DNA of 64,000 nucleotides from Pseudoclavibacter sp. CFCC 11306 (lineage in GTDB: Bacteria; Actinomycetota; Actinomycetes; Actinomycetales; Microbacteriaceae), in contig NZ_WBKF01000001.1 of assembly GCF_008831235.1 (NCBI RefSeq), positions 434,001 through 498,000 of the forward strand, given 5' to 3'. The notes under the pieces were generated by a model. The model did not search any database. It had not been told where the DNA came from and saw only the letters and a program-made list of their open reading frames with translations. The translations under genes and the position numbers were made by a program. Positions 47,161 to 57,032 of the stretch are shown here, one piece after another. How positions within the stretch are numbered: the stretch's first letter is position 1; the number at the start of each line of letters is the position of its first letter.

Positions 47161-47843
47161 ACGGTCACCCGTGAGCGCAGCTTCTCCAGCGTCTTCTCAC
47201 CGATGCCCGACACTCGGGTCAGGTCGTCAACCGACCTGAACGGGCCTTCGGCTGCCCGCGAGTCGATGATCTTCTGCGCGGTGCTGGGCCCAACGCCAGG
47301 CAGCGTCTGCAGCTGATCGGCCGTCGCGGAGTTCAGATTGATCTGGCTGCCAGCACCGCCGGCGGTCGCACCGGATGCTGCGCCGGCCGATCCGGATGCG
47401 GACCCGCTCGGTGCCGATGCGGCAGGAGCCTCTTCGCCGCGACGCGGGATGACGAGCTGCTCGCCGTCGACCAGCACACGGGCGAGATTCAGCGTCTCGA
47501 CGTCGGCATCGTCGGCGAACCCGCCGGCCTTCTCGATGGCATCGGCGATGCGCAGCCCTGGATCGAGCCGATGCAGACCCGGGGCACGCACTGCGCCGGT
47601 GACATGCACGTGCACGCCGTCGTCACCGCCCGGCGTGCGATTCGCTTCGCCTGGCGCACCCGAGGCAGCGTTGAGGTCTCCCCCGTCAGACGCTGTGTCC
47701 TGACCGGCTTCGACGACCGAATGCCTCGAGCCCTGACAGGCCGAGAGCAGCACGCAGACGACCAAGGCGAGCACGGCGAGCAGAATCAGGGCTCGAGCGT
47801 GCAGAAAACGGGTCGACGTCGTGGGATGCTCTGGAGCTGGCAT
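47157..47843 (-). CDS. comEA: ComEA-type DNA-binding protein
   Basis: 228 residues from ATG 47843; a GTG at 47918 would add 25 residues and neither has a good ribosome binding site. One N-terminal hydrophobic segment (LILLAVLALVVCVLLSACQG) is followed by a linker, a SLBB domain (VHVTGAVRAPGLHRLDPG) and a C-terminal helix-hairpin-helix pair (LNSATADQLQTLPGVGPSTA; LTRVSGIGEKTLEKLRS). The hydrophobic segment ends in LLSAC, which resembles a lipobox, so a lipoprotein anchor is possible. It would bind incoming DNA outside the membrane. Confidence 0.88.
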   Translation of the reverse strand: MPAPEHPTTSTRFLHARALILLAVLALVVCVLLSACQGSRHSVVEAGQDTASDGGDLNAASGAPGEANRTPGGDDGVHVHVTGAVRAPGLHRLDPGLRIADAIEKAGGFADDADVETLNLARVLVDGEQLVIPRRGEEAPAASAPSGSASGSAGAASGATAGGAGSQINLNSATADQLQTLPGVGPSTAQKIIDSRAAEGPFRSVDDLTRVSGIGEKTLEKLRSRVTV

Positions 47844-47935
47844 GCCTCGACTGTGGTCGATCGCCCATCTGCCCGCACCGCCTTGGGCACCGCTGTGCAC
47901 AGGTTGGACGACCGACACCGCCTGTGCACACAGGC

Positions 47936-47985
47936 GTGCCCCGGTGGGCAGCGGGTGAGATCACTCCGCCGCCCGACCGGGGCAC
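47936..47985 (-). terminator. Long hairpin after leuS
   Basis: GTGCCCCGGT (47936-47945) pairs with ACCGGGGCAC (47976-47985); the enclosed sequence can pair further (GGGC/GCCC, GTGA/TCAC). It lies 22 bases behind the leuS stop and separates it from comEA. There is no U-run. Confidence 0.7.
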
Positions 47986-48007
47986 GTCGCCGTCAGACGG
48001 CGGGGAC

Positions 48008-50539
48008 TCAGCCGACCACGATGTTGACCAGCTTCGGCGCGCGCACGATCACACGGCGGATGCTGCGGTCGCCCACCAGCTCCTGCACGTGCTCGTTCGC
48101 CAGCGCGAGCTCCTGCAGCTCGCTCTCAGCGATCTCGGGCGAGACCTGAAGACGGGCGCGCACCTTGCCGTTGACCTGCACGACCGCCGTGACCTCCTGG
48201 CGAACCAGCAGAGACGGATCGGCCACAGGCCAGACCGACAAAGCCACGGCATCCTCATGCCCGAGCATCTGCCACATCTCGGCGGCCAGATAGGGCGCGA
48301 ACAGGTCGAGCACACGTGCGAGCACCTCAGCGGCCTCGCGCACAGCGGGATCGGCGGCTCCACGCCCCTGCGGTCGATCGATCGTCTTGCGGGCGAGGTT
48401 CACCAGCTCCATCAGACGCGCCACGACCACGTTGTACTTCGTCGCCTCGATCAGGTCGGGCGCATCTGCCAGCAGATGGTGCGTGGCCTGCCGCAGAGTC
48501 AGGTCGCCGTCGCTGAGAGCCGCGGCGTCTGCGGCGGATGCGCTGCTCACGTCACGAGCGACGCGCCAGGCACGAGCGAGGAACTTCGCCGAGCCCTGCA
48601 CTGAGACGTCTGCCCAGTCGATGTCGTCTTCGACCGGCCCGGCGAAGGCGAGCGTCACACGGAGCGCGTCGGCGCCGTGGTCACGCAGCTCGGAGGCGAA
48701 CTCGACGAGGTTGCCCTTCGACTTCGACATCTTCGAGCCGTCGAGCAGCACCATGCCCTGGTTGATCAGCGAGGTGAAGGGCTCGTCGAAGTCGACCCAG
48801 CCCATGTCGTGCAGCACCTTGGTGATGAACCGTGAGTAGAGCAGATGCAGGATCGCATGCTCGACGCCGCCCACATAGATGTCGATCGGCGCCCACTGGC
48901 GGGCCTGTTCGGGGTCGAAAGGCTGCGTCGCATCGTTCGCGCTGAGAAAGCGCAGGTAGTACCACGAGCTGTCGACGAAGGTGTCCATCGTGTCCGGGTC
49001 GCGCAGCGCAGGCTCGTCGGTGCCGGGCAGCGTCGTGTGCACCCAGTCGGTGGCGGCGCCCAGTGGCGACGTGCCCTTGGGCTTGAGGTCGAGACCCTCG
49101 GTGTCGGGCAGCTCGATGGGCAGCTGAGACTCGGGCACGGGCACCAGCGAACCGTCTTCGGCGTGCAGCACGGGAATCGGCGTGCCCCAGTAGCGCTGGC
49201 GAGAGATCAGCCAGTCGCGCAGCCGGTAGGTCTTCGTGCCGTGACCGGTGCCGTCGGCTTCGAGCTTCTCGATGACCTGTGCGATCGCCTCGTCCTTGTG
49301 CAGGCCGTCGAGCGGGCCCGAGTTGGTCAGCACTCCGTCGCCGGTGACGGCCACACCGCTCTCGGCGGGGTCATCATCGTCGCTGCTCACCACCACCCGC
49401 ACCGGCAGATCGTACGCGCGAGCGAAGTCGAGGTCACGCTGATCATGCGCGGGCACGGCCATCACGGCGCCATGACCGTAGTCGGCCAACACGTAGTCGG
49501 CAGCCCAGACGGGCAGACGTTCGCCGTTGACCGGGTTCACCGCATAGCGTTCCAGGAACACGCCGGTCTTCGGCCTGTCAGATGCCTGCCGTTCGATCTC
49601 CGTGGCGTGCTGGGTGCGCTCGAGGTAGTCCTGAAAACGCATTCGTGCTTCGGGGCTGGCGGCCGAGACGAGCTCCGCTGCGAGATCGCTCTCCGGCGCG
49701 ACCACCATGAAGGTGGCCCCATAGAGCGTGTCTGGCCGTGTGCTGAACACGGTGACCGGCTGTTCGCGGCCCTCGATGCGGAAGTCGATGTCTGCACCGT
49801 ACGAGCGTCCGATCCAGTTGCGCTGCATCTGCAGCACCTTGGCCGGCCAGTGACCCTCGAGTCGATCAAGGTCGTCGAGAAGCCGATCGGCGTAGTCAGT
49901 GATCTTCAGATACCACTGCGTGAGCTTCTTCTTCTCGACCATGGTGCCGCTGCGTTCGCTGGTGCCGTCGGCGAGCACCTGCTCGTTGGCCAGCACGGTC
50001 TGGTCGACCGGGTCCCAGTTGACCCAGGAGTCTTTGCGATACGCCAGCCCGCGCTCGTACATCTGCAGAAAGAGCCACTGGTTCCAGCGGTAGTACTCCG
50101 GGTCGGAGGTGTGCAGCTCACGCGACCAGTCGAAGCTCGGCGCGTAGGTCTCGAAGCTGCGCTTCTGCTGCGCAATGTTGTCGTAGGTCCAGGTGCGCGG
50201 ATTGATGCCGCGTTTGATCGCAGCGTCTTCGGCGGGCAGGCCGAACGAGTCCCAGCCGATCGGATGCAGCACGCTGTAGCCGCGGTGACGCCAGTAGCGC
50301 GCCGCGATGTCGCCGTAGCAGAACGCCTCGGCATGGCCCATGTGCAGATCGCCCGACGGGTAGGGGAACATGTCGAGCACGTACTTGCGCGGTCGATCGG
50401 GGTGCTCGGTCACCGCCCGTTCGGCGTCGAACAGCCGCTGCTCGGCCCAGATGGGCTGCCACTTCTGCTGCAGTCTGCGAAAGTCGTACTCTGGCTGTTC
50501 TGCCGTCTCGTCGCTCAACTCTTCTTCACCTGTTCTCAT
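48008..50539 (-). CDS. leuS: Leucyl-tRNA synthetase
   Basis: 843 residues. The HIGH-equivalent is [20 protein letters not shown] and the KMSKS loop is [20 protein letters not shown]. The editing domain (about 220-420) contains [17 protein letters not shown] and an acidic DDDDPAESG insert. The C-terminal domain ends with the usual [15 protein letters not shown]. It charges tRNA-Leu, the molecule sensed by the leuA leader elsewhere in this window. Confidence 0.97.
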   Translation of the reverse strand: MRTGEEELSDETAEQPEYDFRRLQQKWQPIWAEQRLFDAERAVTEHPDRPRKYVLDMFPYPSGDLHMGHAEAFCYGDIAARYWRHRGYSVLHPIGWDSFGLPAEDAAIKRGINPRTWTYDNIAQQKRSFETYAPSFDWSRELHTSDPEYYRWNQWLFLQMYERGLAYRKDSWVNWDPVDQTVLANEQVLADGTSERSGTMVEKKKLTQWYLKITDYADRLLDDLDRLEGHWPAKVLQMQRNWIGRSYGADIDFRIEGREQPVTVFSTRPDTLYGATFMVVAPESDLAAELVSAASPEARMRFQDYLERTQHATEIERQASDRPKTGVFLERYAVNPVNGERLPVWAADYVLADYGHGAVMAVPAHDQRDLDFARAYDLPVRVVVSSDDDDPAESGVAVTGDGVLTNSGPLDGLHKDEAIAQVIEKLEADGTGHGTKTYRLRDWLISRQRYWGTPIPVLHAEDGSLVPVPESQLPIELPDTEGLDLKPKGTSPLGAATDWVHTTLPGTDEPALRDPDTMDTFVDSSWYYLRFLSANDATQPFDPEQARQWAPIDIYVGGVEHAILHLLYSRFITKVLHDMGWVDFDEPFTSLINQGMVLLDGSKMSKSKGNLVEFASELRDHGADALRVTLAFAGPVEDDIDWADVSVQGSAKFLARAWRVARDVSSASAADAAALSDGDLTLRQATHHLLADAPDLIEATKYNVVVARLMELVNLARKTIDRPQGRGAADPAVREAAEVLARVLDLFAPYLAAEMWQMLGHEDAVALSVWPVADPSLLVRQEVTAVVQVNGKVRARLQVSPEIAESELQELALANEHVQELVGDRSIRRVIVRAPKLVNIVVG

Positions 50540-50590
50540 GGATCGCGCTGGTCTGTCGGAAACGAGGCAGACCGCCTCAAGGTTACTCGA

Positions 50591-52375
50591 TCACGCCTGT
50601 TCGACCGCGTCGACCCGCGTGAGCCGCCCGTCGGCCAGATGCAGATGTTCGTCGACCAGCGCCGAGGGAACCCGATCGTGACTCATCAGCACGACCGCGG
50701 GAGCCTGACCGTCTCTCGTGCTGCCGTGCGTTCCAGCGATGGCGAGCAGATCGACGAGCAGCTCGTCTGCGAGCTCCGGGTCGACGTTGGCCGTGGGCTC
50801 GTCGAAGACGATCACCGGGAACTCTGCGAGCAGAGCCCGTGCCAATGCGAGGCGCTGCACCTGCCCGCCCGACAGCAGCTGTCCGTTCTCTCCGACCACC
50901 GTGTCGAGACCCTCGCGTGACTCGATCAGATCATTGAGTCCCACACGGCGCAGAACCGCGAGCAACAGGTCGTCTTCGGCTTCGGGCTGCGCCAGCAGCA
51001 GGTTGGCGCGCACCGTCGACGCGAACAGGTGCGGTCGCTGCTCGCAGAGACCGACGACGCGACGGACGCGGTCGCCGCCGAGGTCGCGCACGTCTTGCGC
51101 ATCGATCGCATACCCTCCGGAGCGATGGTCGAGAAAGCGCACCAGTGTGGCAGCGAGCGTGCTCTTGCCTGCACCGCTCGCACCGGTGATGAGCACACGG
51201 CGGCCAGGCCTCAGGTCGAGGTCGATGCCCTGGGCGATGATCGGGGCTCCCGGCCAGCCGATGCTGACGTCTCGCAGCTGCAGTGACGCGAATGCGGATG
51301 CTCGCTCGTCTGCCTGCGGTGCGGGCTCGGCTCCGGCATCCCCGTCTGCACCCGCGCCGGAACCGGCATCGTCGGCCCCGCCGTTGAGCCGTCTGCCGTC
51401 GTCGATGACCGCACCGATGCGGTGCGAGGCGACACGCACCTTCTCGATCGCCGTCATGGCGGTCGGAACCTGGGAGAAGACGTCGAAGATCGTCATCGGC
51501 ACCAGCACCAGCACCGCCAGCCAGCTGCCGGGAAAGGCTCCGGCCTGCAGATCGGTGCCGCCTGCCCAGATCGCGCCGATCACAGCGATGCCGGTGAATC
51601 CGGTCAGGCACAGATCGACGAGCCCCTGTGTGGCGGCACGCGAGCGGTCGATCACCGACTGCCGCCGCGCCAGACTCTGAGCCTCGCGTTGAGCCTGCGG
51701 GAGCGCGTCGTAGGCCGTCAGCACGTCCATCGACTCGAGCATGCGCAGCATGTGCTCGTTCTGCGCGGCACGCACCGGCGCCGCGTCTCGGGTGCGAGCC
51801 GAGGTCGCCCGCTCAGGCAGCACGCCGCCCAACACCGCGGCGCCGATCAGGCTCAGCGCGAGCACGAGACCCGCCATCGGAGAGATCAGTGCGAGCAGCG
51901 CGGTCGTGACGGCACTCACCAGCAGCGAAGTGAGCAGCGGCTGCCAGACGCGCAGGGGAAGATCCTGCAGATCGTCGATGTCCGACACGAAGCGGCTCAT
52001 CAGATCGCCCCGGCCTAGATGCGAGAGGTTCGCAGGCGCACCCGGTATGAGTCGCTCGAACACACCGACACGCAGTCGCCCGAGCATGCGGAACGCGGCG
52101 TCGTGGCTGAGCAGACGTTCGATGTAACGGAACGATGCGCGTCCCAGCGCGAAGACCCGAACACTCACGATGATCGCCATCAGCGTGAGGATGGGCGGGC
52201 GCAGCGCACTCGCCGAGATGAGGTAGGCGCTGGCCCAGGTCAGCCCGATGGCGGCCGCGGCGCTCAGCACGCCGAACAGTACACCTGCCCAGAAACGCTT
52301 CGGGTCTGGGGTGGCGAGTCTGGCAAGCCGCTCGTCGACGCCGGGTGCCGGCAGCAGAGTCCTGCCACGATTCAT
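50591..52375 (-). CDS. cydC: ABC transporter subunit CydC
   Basis: 594 residues. Six membrane helices (about 30-300), then an ABC domain with Walker A VLITGASGAGKSTLAATLVR, signature LLSGGQVQRLALARALL and Walker B PVIVFDEPTANVDPEL. An Ala/Asp/Gly-rich insert (about 325-360) lies between membrane and nucleotide domains. With CydD it forms the heterodimeric exporter needed for cytochrome bd assembly (heme and thiol homeostasis). Its start overlaps cydD by 4 bases. Confidence 0.93.
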   Translation of the reverse strand: MNRGRTLLPAPGVDERLARLATPDPKRFWAGVLFGVLSAAAAIGLTWASAYLISASALRPPILTLMAIIVSVRVFALGRASFRYIERLLSHDAAFRMLGRLRVGVFERLIPGAPANLSHLGRGDLMSRFVSDIDDLQDLPLRVWQPLLTSLLVSAVTTALLALISPMAGLVLALSLIGAAVLGGVLPERATSARTRDAAPVRAAQNEHMLRMLESMDVLTAYDALPQAQREAQSLARRQSVIDRSRAATQGLVDLCLTGFTGIAVIGAIWAGGTDLQAGAFPGSWLAVLVLVPMTIFDVFSQVPTAMTAIEKVRVASHRIGAVIDDGRRLNGGADDAGSGAGADGDAGAEPAPQADERASAFASLQLRDVSIGWPGAPIIAQGIDLDLRPGRRVLITGASGAGKSTLAATLVRFLDHRSGGYAIDAQDVRDLGGDRVRRVVGLCEQRPHLFASTVRANLLLAQPEAEDDLLLAVLRRVGLNDLIESREGLDTVVGENGQLLSGGQVQRLALARALLAEFPVIVFDEPTANVDPELADELLVDLLAIAGTHGSTRDGQAPAVVLMSHDRVPSALVDEHLHLADGRLTRVDAVEQA

Positions 52376-54135
52376 GCGACCACTCCGTCTCTTTCGTCAC
52401 GCGACGCCGAGGATGCGCTCGCCACCGCACCGCCTGCGCGGCCCGTCGGCTGCGCGGCGATCGACACCCGAGCATCCGCCGCAGCGATGACACGCGGACG
52501 ATGACTGATGACGACGACCACGCGCCCGTCTTGCGCCATGGTGCGCATACCGGCGATCATCTCGCGTTCGGTCTGCTCGTCGACGGCGCTCGTGGGCTCG
52601 TCGAGCAGGACGATGCGGCAGTCGTGCGAGAAGGCGCGGTAGTAGGCGCGCGCGATGCAGACGCGTTGGGCCTGCCCGCCCGAGATGCCTCCGCCGACAG
52701 GGTCGATCACCTGGTCGAGATCGAGCCGACCCGCGCCGGCCAGCCTCAGGCAGCGCCGCAGCAGATCGGCATCGACGTGGTCGCCCGAGTTGAGCCCGAG
52801 GGCGATGTTGCTCGCGATCGTTCCCGGAAAGAGATCAGTGCGCTGTCCGCTCCAGGCGATGAAGGGCCGCAGCGGCGCGTCTCGTTCGAGGTCGATGCGT
52901 TCGCCCTGCCAGATCACCTGACCCGTCGCCGGCGCGAAGCCGAGCAGCGCCGCGAAGATGCTGCTCTTACCGGCTCCCGACGGACCGCTGACCACGGTGA
53001 GCCGGCCTGCCTCGGCGCGCAGCGTGACCGGCTGCAGCTCGACGTCGCCTCGCGAGACGCAGATGTCTTCGAGTCGCAGGTCTGCGGGTCTGCGGCTCGA
53101 CGGTGACTCTGCGGATGCCGTGGTCGCGTCGCGCCTGGCGCTGCGGATCGGGGTGGCCGGGTGCGCCCCAGGCCGAGAATCTGGCTCGTCGAGCACGCTC
53201 AGCGCGTCGTCGGCGGCCGAGATGCCCTCGGTGGCCGCGTGGTAATGCGAGCCCACGAGGCGAAGCGGAGAAAAGGCCTCTGGTGCGATCAGCAGGACGA
53301 AGAGACCGGTGTAGAGATCGATCTCGCCGCCGATGAGACGTGTGCCGATCGACACGGCGACGAGTGCGACCGCCAGGGTCGACGCGAGCTCCAGCACGAA
53401 GCCCGACATGAACGAGATGCCCAGCACGCGCATGGTGCGCTGGCGGTAGTGGTCGGTCACGGTCGAGATCACGTCACGCTGGTGCCACTGCCGCCCGAAG
53501 ACTTTGAGCGTGGAGAGACCGGTGACGACGTCGACGAAGTGACCGGAGAGTGTTCGTGAGGCCTCCCATTCGGAGTTCTGCACCCGCTGGGTGTACCAGC
53601 CGATCAGGATCATGAAGATCGGGATCAGCGGGAGGGTGACGCCCACTGTGATCGCAGACGGCAGGTCTTCACGCCAGAGCACGAACAGGAAGACCGGCAC
53701 GGAGATGACCGTGAGCACCAGCTGCGGAAGGAACTTCGAGAAGTAGCCGTCGAGCGCATCCAGACCACGCCCATAGACGGTCGTGAGCTGCGGAGCGGAG
53801 CGGCTGGCGAGCCAGGCGGGGCCCAGTGCCGCGAACCGTTCAGCCATCTGCTCACGCAGCTGGGCTTTGACCTTTGCCGCGGCGAACTCTGAGGAGACGT
53901 TCCACGCGTATGCCAGCAGGGCACGAATCGCCTGGGCGGCCGCGGCGAGTGCGACCAGGTGCAGACTCTCGTTCCAGGTCAGATGCTGCATGAGCGCACC
54001 GGCCACGCATTGTGCCACCGCCCATGAGAAGACCAGAATGCAGGCGATCTGCAGCAGACCGATGAGCCCGCTGACGAGCAGGTAGCCTCGGGCGGCCGTT
54101 GCCCGGCGCAGCAGCCGGGGGTCGATGGGTTTGAT
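52372..54135 (-). CDS. cydD: ABC transporter subunit CydD, no canonical start codon
   Basis: 587 residues if read from ATC at 54135. A GTG start at 54018 is open but would remove the whole first membrane helix (YLLVSGLIGLLQIACILVFS). In the full frame the N-terminus is xKPIDPRLLRRATAARG, as expected for CydD, where x is encoded by ATC instead of ATG; GAGGTGA lies directly upstream and an in-frame TGA stands two codons before. The rest is intact: Walker A VVSGPSGAGKSSIFAALLG, signature GISGGQAQRVCIARAYY, Walker B IVLLDEPTSAVDEQ. Either a rare AUC start is used or a point change has weakened the gene. Confidence 0.85.
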   Translation of the reverse strand: MKPIDPRLLRRATAARGYLLVSGLIGLLQIACILVFSWAVAQCVAGALMQHLTWNESLHLVALAAAAQAIRALLAYAWNVSSEFAAAKVKAQLREQMAERFAALGPAWLASRSAPQLTTVYGRGLDALDGYFSKFLPQLVLTVISVPVFLFVLWREDLPSAITVGVTLPLIPIFMILIGWYTQRVQNSEWEASRTLSGHFVDVVTGLSTLKVFGRQWHQRDVISTVTDHYRQRTMRVLGISFMSGFVLELASTLAVALVAVSIGTRLIGGEIDLYTGLFVLLIAPEAFSPLRLVGSHYHAATEGISAADDALSVLDEPDSRPGAHPATPIRSARRDATTASAESPSSRRPADLRLEDICVSRGDVELQPVTLRAEAGRLTVVSGPSGAGKSSIFAALLGFAPATGQVIWQGERIDLERDAPLRPFIAWSGQRTDLFPGTIASNIALGLNSGDHVDADLLRRCLRLAGAGRLDLDQVIDPVGGGISGGQAQRVCIARAYYRAFSHDCRIVLLDEPTSAVDEQTEREMIAGMRTMAQDGRVVVVISHRPRVIAAADARVSIAAQPTGRAGGAVASASSASRDERDGVVA

Positions 54136-54278
54136 GGTTCACCTCGTGTTCGAAGATCTCTGCGCAGCCCCACGCCCCAGGTGGCTGCGTCCTGCAGACG
54201 GAAGAACCGCTCCCCTCGCCTGCCACAACAGTGTAGTCGTGCAGACGATTGGAGCGGTTCGTTCCGGCAGCTGGGGTG

Positions 54279-55313
54279 TCAGTGCGCCACGGCCGCCTGC
54301 TCGATGTCGACGCGGCGAACGCGCTTGCGGAACACCCAGTAGGTCCAGCCCTGGTAAAGCAGCACGACCGGCAGAGCGAATGCCGCCACCCAGGTCATGA
54401 ACGACAGTGTGTTCGTCGAGCTCGAGGCGTTCGTGAGCGTCAGGCTGTTCTCGAGACCGTAGGTGCTCGGCATCACCATGTGCTCGGGGTAGCTCGTGAA
54501 CAGCACCATCCACAGCGCCAGCACCGCGAAGACGACGGTCAGAGCGGTGAAGGTGAAGCCGAGGCCGTCACGCTCGATCCAGTTGCACCAGTAGCTGATG
54601 ATCAGCGTCACAGCGGCGAGCAGCGAGAGCACGAGCACCAGCGGCGAGAAGTGCGCGATGTTGGTCCACAGCAGGAAGAGCGCCGCGATGACGATGGTGA
54701 TCAGGCCGAGTGAGCGGCCCAGCCGATGGGCGCGTGCCTTGACCTTGCCGTCGGTCTTCAGGCCGACGAACTGCACTCCGTGCGTGAAGAACAGCAGCAG
54801 CGTGGTCAGACCGCCCAGCAGTGCGTACGGGTTGAGCAGCGTCAGCAGTGTGCCCTGATAGACGAACGAGTGCTCGACCTTCAGAATCGGCAGACCGTTG
54901 ACGATGTTGGCCACCGCCACACCCCACAGCAGGGCGGGAACGGCAGAGCCGATCACGATGAACCAGTCGAACCACTTGCTCCAGTTCTCGTGGTGGCCCT
55001 GGTGGCGGTACTCGAACGAGACGCCTCGGAAGATCAACGCGATCAGAATCAGCACCAGTGCCAGGTAGGCACCGCTGAAGAGAGTGGAGTACCACTCGGG
55101 GAAGGCGGCGAACAGGCAGGCGCCAGCCACGATCACCCAGGTCTCGTTGAGATCCCAGACCGGGCCGATCGTGTTGATGATCTGCCGGCGCTCGGTGTCG
55201 TTCTTGCCGAGGAAGGGCAGCGACATGCCCACGCCGAAGTCGAAGCCGTCGAGCACGAAGTAGCCGACGAACAGCACCCCGACGATGAAGAACCAGAGAA
55301 TTTCGAGAGTCAT
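54279..55313 (-). CDS. cydB: Cytochrome bd oxidase subunit II
   Basis: 344 residues with eight or nine membrane helices. The family N-terminus ILWFFIVGVLFVGYFVLDGF then DFGVGM is present, followed by GPVWDLNETWVIVAGACLFA AF, the second CydB hallmark. It is the structural partner of CydA in the quinol-oxidising terminal oxidase with high oxygen affinity. It follows cydA after 18 bases. The 143 bases between its stop and cydD show only a GC-rich stretch without a clear signal. Confidence 0.95.
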   Translation of the reverse strand: MTLEILWFFIVGVLFVGYFVLDGFDFGVGMSLPFLGKNDTERRQIINTIGPVWDLNETWVIVAGACLFAAFPEWYSTLFSGAYLALVLILIALIFRGVSFEYRHQGHHENWSKWFDWFIVIGSAVPALLWGVAVANIVNGLPILKVEHSFVYQGTLLTLLNPYALLGGLTTLLLFFTHGVQFVGLKTDGKVKARAHRLGRSLGLITIVIAALFLLWTNIAHFSPLVLVLSLLAAVTLIISYWCNWIERDGLGFTFTALTVVFAVLALWMVLFTSYPEHMVMPSTYGLENSLTLTNASSSTNTLSFMTWVAAFALPVVLLYQGWTYWVFRKRVRRVDIEQAAVAH

Positions 55314-55331
55314 TTGATCAAATCTCCATTA

Positions 55332-56816
55332 CTAGTACGTGATCGCCAGTTTGTGGGGATCGACCTCTGCGGTCTCATCTCCGCTGTGGTCTGCGTCGAA
55401 CTCTGGCGGACCGGCCTGAGCCGCCTTCTTGATGAGTTTGAACTCAACGACTGCCAGTGCCCCGTAGACCAAGGTGAACAAGGCCAGCGACAGGCCGACC
55501 GACCACGCCGGCACGTTCGGCGAGACCGCACGTTCGGTGGTCATCAGGCCGAACACGATCCAGGGCTGTCGACCCATCTCGGTGAAGACCCAGCCGACGA
55601 GGTTGGCGAGCAGAGGCACCGGAGCGGCCCAGATGGCGACACGCCAGAACCAGTCGGGCACCGTGATGCGGCTCTTCTTGCGGGTGATCCACAGCGCGAC
55701 CAGAGCGATCAGCGCGCTGAACGCTCCCAGACCGATCATCCAGCGGAAGCTCCAGTAGGTGATCCAGAGCACCGGCATGAACGACCCATCAGTCGGGCAC
55801 GTCAGTGCAGGGTTCAGCGCATCCGTGCAGAACTGCTGGGTGTACTTCGCCTGCAGATCGGTCAGCCCCTCGACAGTGCCGTTGAACGTGTGCGTCGAGA
55901 GGAACGACAGCAGATAGGGAATGCGCAGAGAGAAGAGCTCGCTGTGGCCGTCGGGCGTGCCGAGGGTGAAGACGGAGAATGAGGCGTCTGCGCCAGTGCT
56001 CGTCTCGAACATCGCTTCGGCAGCCGCCATCTTCATGGGCTGGGTGTGCACCATGGCCAGGCCGAGCTGGTCGCCGCTCAGGAAGACGCCCGCGAAGCCC
56101 GCGAGCACCGACCAGGCACCGATCTTGAGGCCGGTGCGCATCGTCTCGACATGCTGATTGCGCCGCAGGTGATAGGCGCTCACGGCTACGATCACTGCGC
56201 CGGCGAACACGACTGCGCCCGTGATCGCGTGCGGAAACGCCGAAACCGCAACCGGGTTCGTGAGCACCTGGCCGATGTCGGTCAGCTCTGCGCGCCCTCG
56301 GTTCGGATTCAGTTCGTAGCCGACCGGGTTCTGCATGAACGAGTTGGCGGCGATGATGAAGTAGGCCGAGAGGATGGTCGCGATCGACGTCAGCCACGCC
56401 GAAGCGAGGTGCACGCCCTTCGACACCTTGTTCCAGCCGAAGATCCAGACGCCGATGAACGTGGCCTCCAAGAAGAAGGCGAAGAGCCCCTCCATGGCCA
56501 GCGGGGCGCCGAAGATGTCTCCGACGAAGCGCGAGTACTCCGACCAGTTCAGCCCGAACTGGAACTCCTGGACGATGCCCGTCACCACGCCCATGGCGAA
56601 GTTGATCAGGAAGATCTTGCCGAAGAGCTTCGTCAGCTGCAGGTACTTCACCTTGCCGGTGCGCACCCAAGCGGTCTGAATAATCGCGACGATGAGCATC
56701 AGCCCGATCGTCAGCGGCACGAACAGGTAGTGGTACAGAGTCGTCAGCCCGAACTGCCAGCGCGCCAGCGCCAGTGCCGTGGGGTCGCTCTGCAGCACGG
56801 CCAATGTATCGGTCAT
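55332..56816 (-). CDS. cydA: Cytochrome bd oxidase subunit I
   Basis: 494 residues, nine membrane helices. Signatures: LARWQFGLTTLYHYLFVPLT near the N-terminus, the Q-loop region after about residue 250, and the conserved FTEMGRQPWIVFGLMTTERA (GRQPW). It binds hemes b558, b595 and d and reduces oxygen with quinol electrons. It is the first gene of cydABDC, expected to be induced at low oxygen. Its promoter carries a GntR-type palindrome. Confidence 0.96.
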   Translation of the reverse strand: MTDTLAVLQSDPTALALARWQFGLTTLYHYLFVPLTIGLMLIVAIIQTAWVRTGKVKYLQLTKLFGKIFLINFAMGVVTGIVQEFQFGLNWSEYSRFVGDIFGAPLAMEGLFAFFLEATFIGVWIFGWNKVSKGVHLASAWLTSIATILSAYFIIAANSFMQNPVGYELNPNRGRAELTDIGQVLTNPVAVSAFPHAITGAVVFAGAVIVAVSAYHLRRNQHVETMRTGLKIGAWSVLAGFAGVFLSGDQLGLAMVHTQPMKMAAAEAMFETSTGADASFSVFTLGTPDGHSELFSLRIPYLLSFLSTHTFNGTVEGLTDLQAKYTQQFCTDALNPALTCPTDGSFMPVLWITYWSFRWMIGLGAFSALIALVALWITRKKSRITVPDWFWRVAIWAAPVPLLANLVGWVFTEMGRQPWIVFGLMTTERAVSPNVPAWSVGLSLALFTLVYGALAVVEFKLIKKAAQAGPPEFDADHSGDETAEVDPHKLAITY

Positions 56817-56852
56817 GTGCGTTCCTCTTCACTCCAGTGAAATTTCGGTCTC

Positions 56853-56909
56853 CGACACCTGTCGGCGACACCTGTTGGAGACGTTACTCCGGCTTGTATA
56901 CAAGTGCAA
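56853..56909 (-). promoter_or_regulatory. cydA promoter with internal palindrome and leader repeats
   Basis: On the minus strand a -35 TTGCAC (56904-56909), 17-base spacer and -10 TAACGT (56881-56886) form a reasonable promoter. The spacer is almost filled by the perfect palindrome CTTGTATACAAG (56893-56904), which equals the core of the Bacillus subtilis GntR operator as I recall it. Downstream, in the leader, ACAGGTGTCG occurs twice 13 bases apart (56866-56875 and 56853-56862). A repressor at the palindrome would block RNA polymerase directly. Confidence 0.65.
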
Positions 56910-57032
56910 AGTAGACGACCCTAACCTGTGTCGAATCGAGACGAATCGACGTTGTCACAGCTCGAATCGAGTGCTTCTGCGCCGTGCTGACACGACGTTC
57001 GGCGCCAGGATGGCGAAGAGCGGCGCTGCGCG

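Noticed and set aside
48845-50920. 691-codon open frame antisense to leuS
   Set aside because: A shadow frame caused by high GC3. The protein is Arg/His/Val-rich with no domain, and leuS on the other strand is complete with all motifs.
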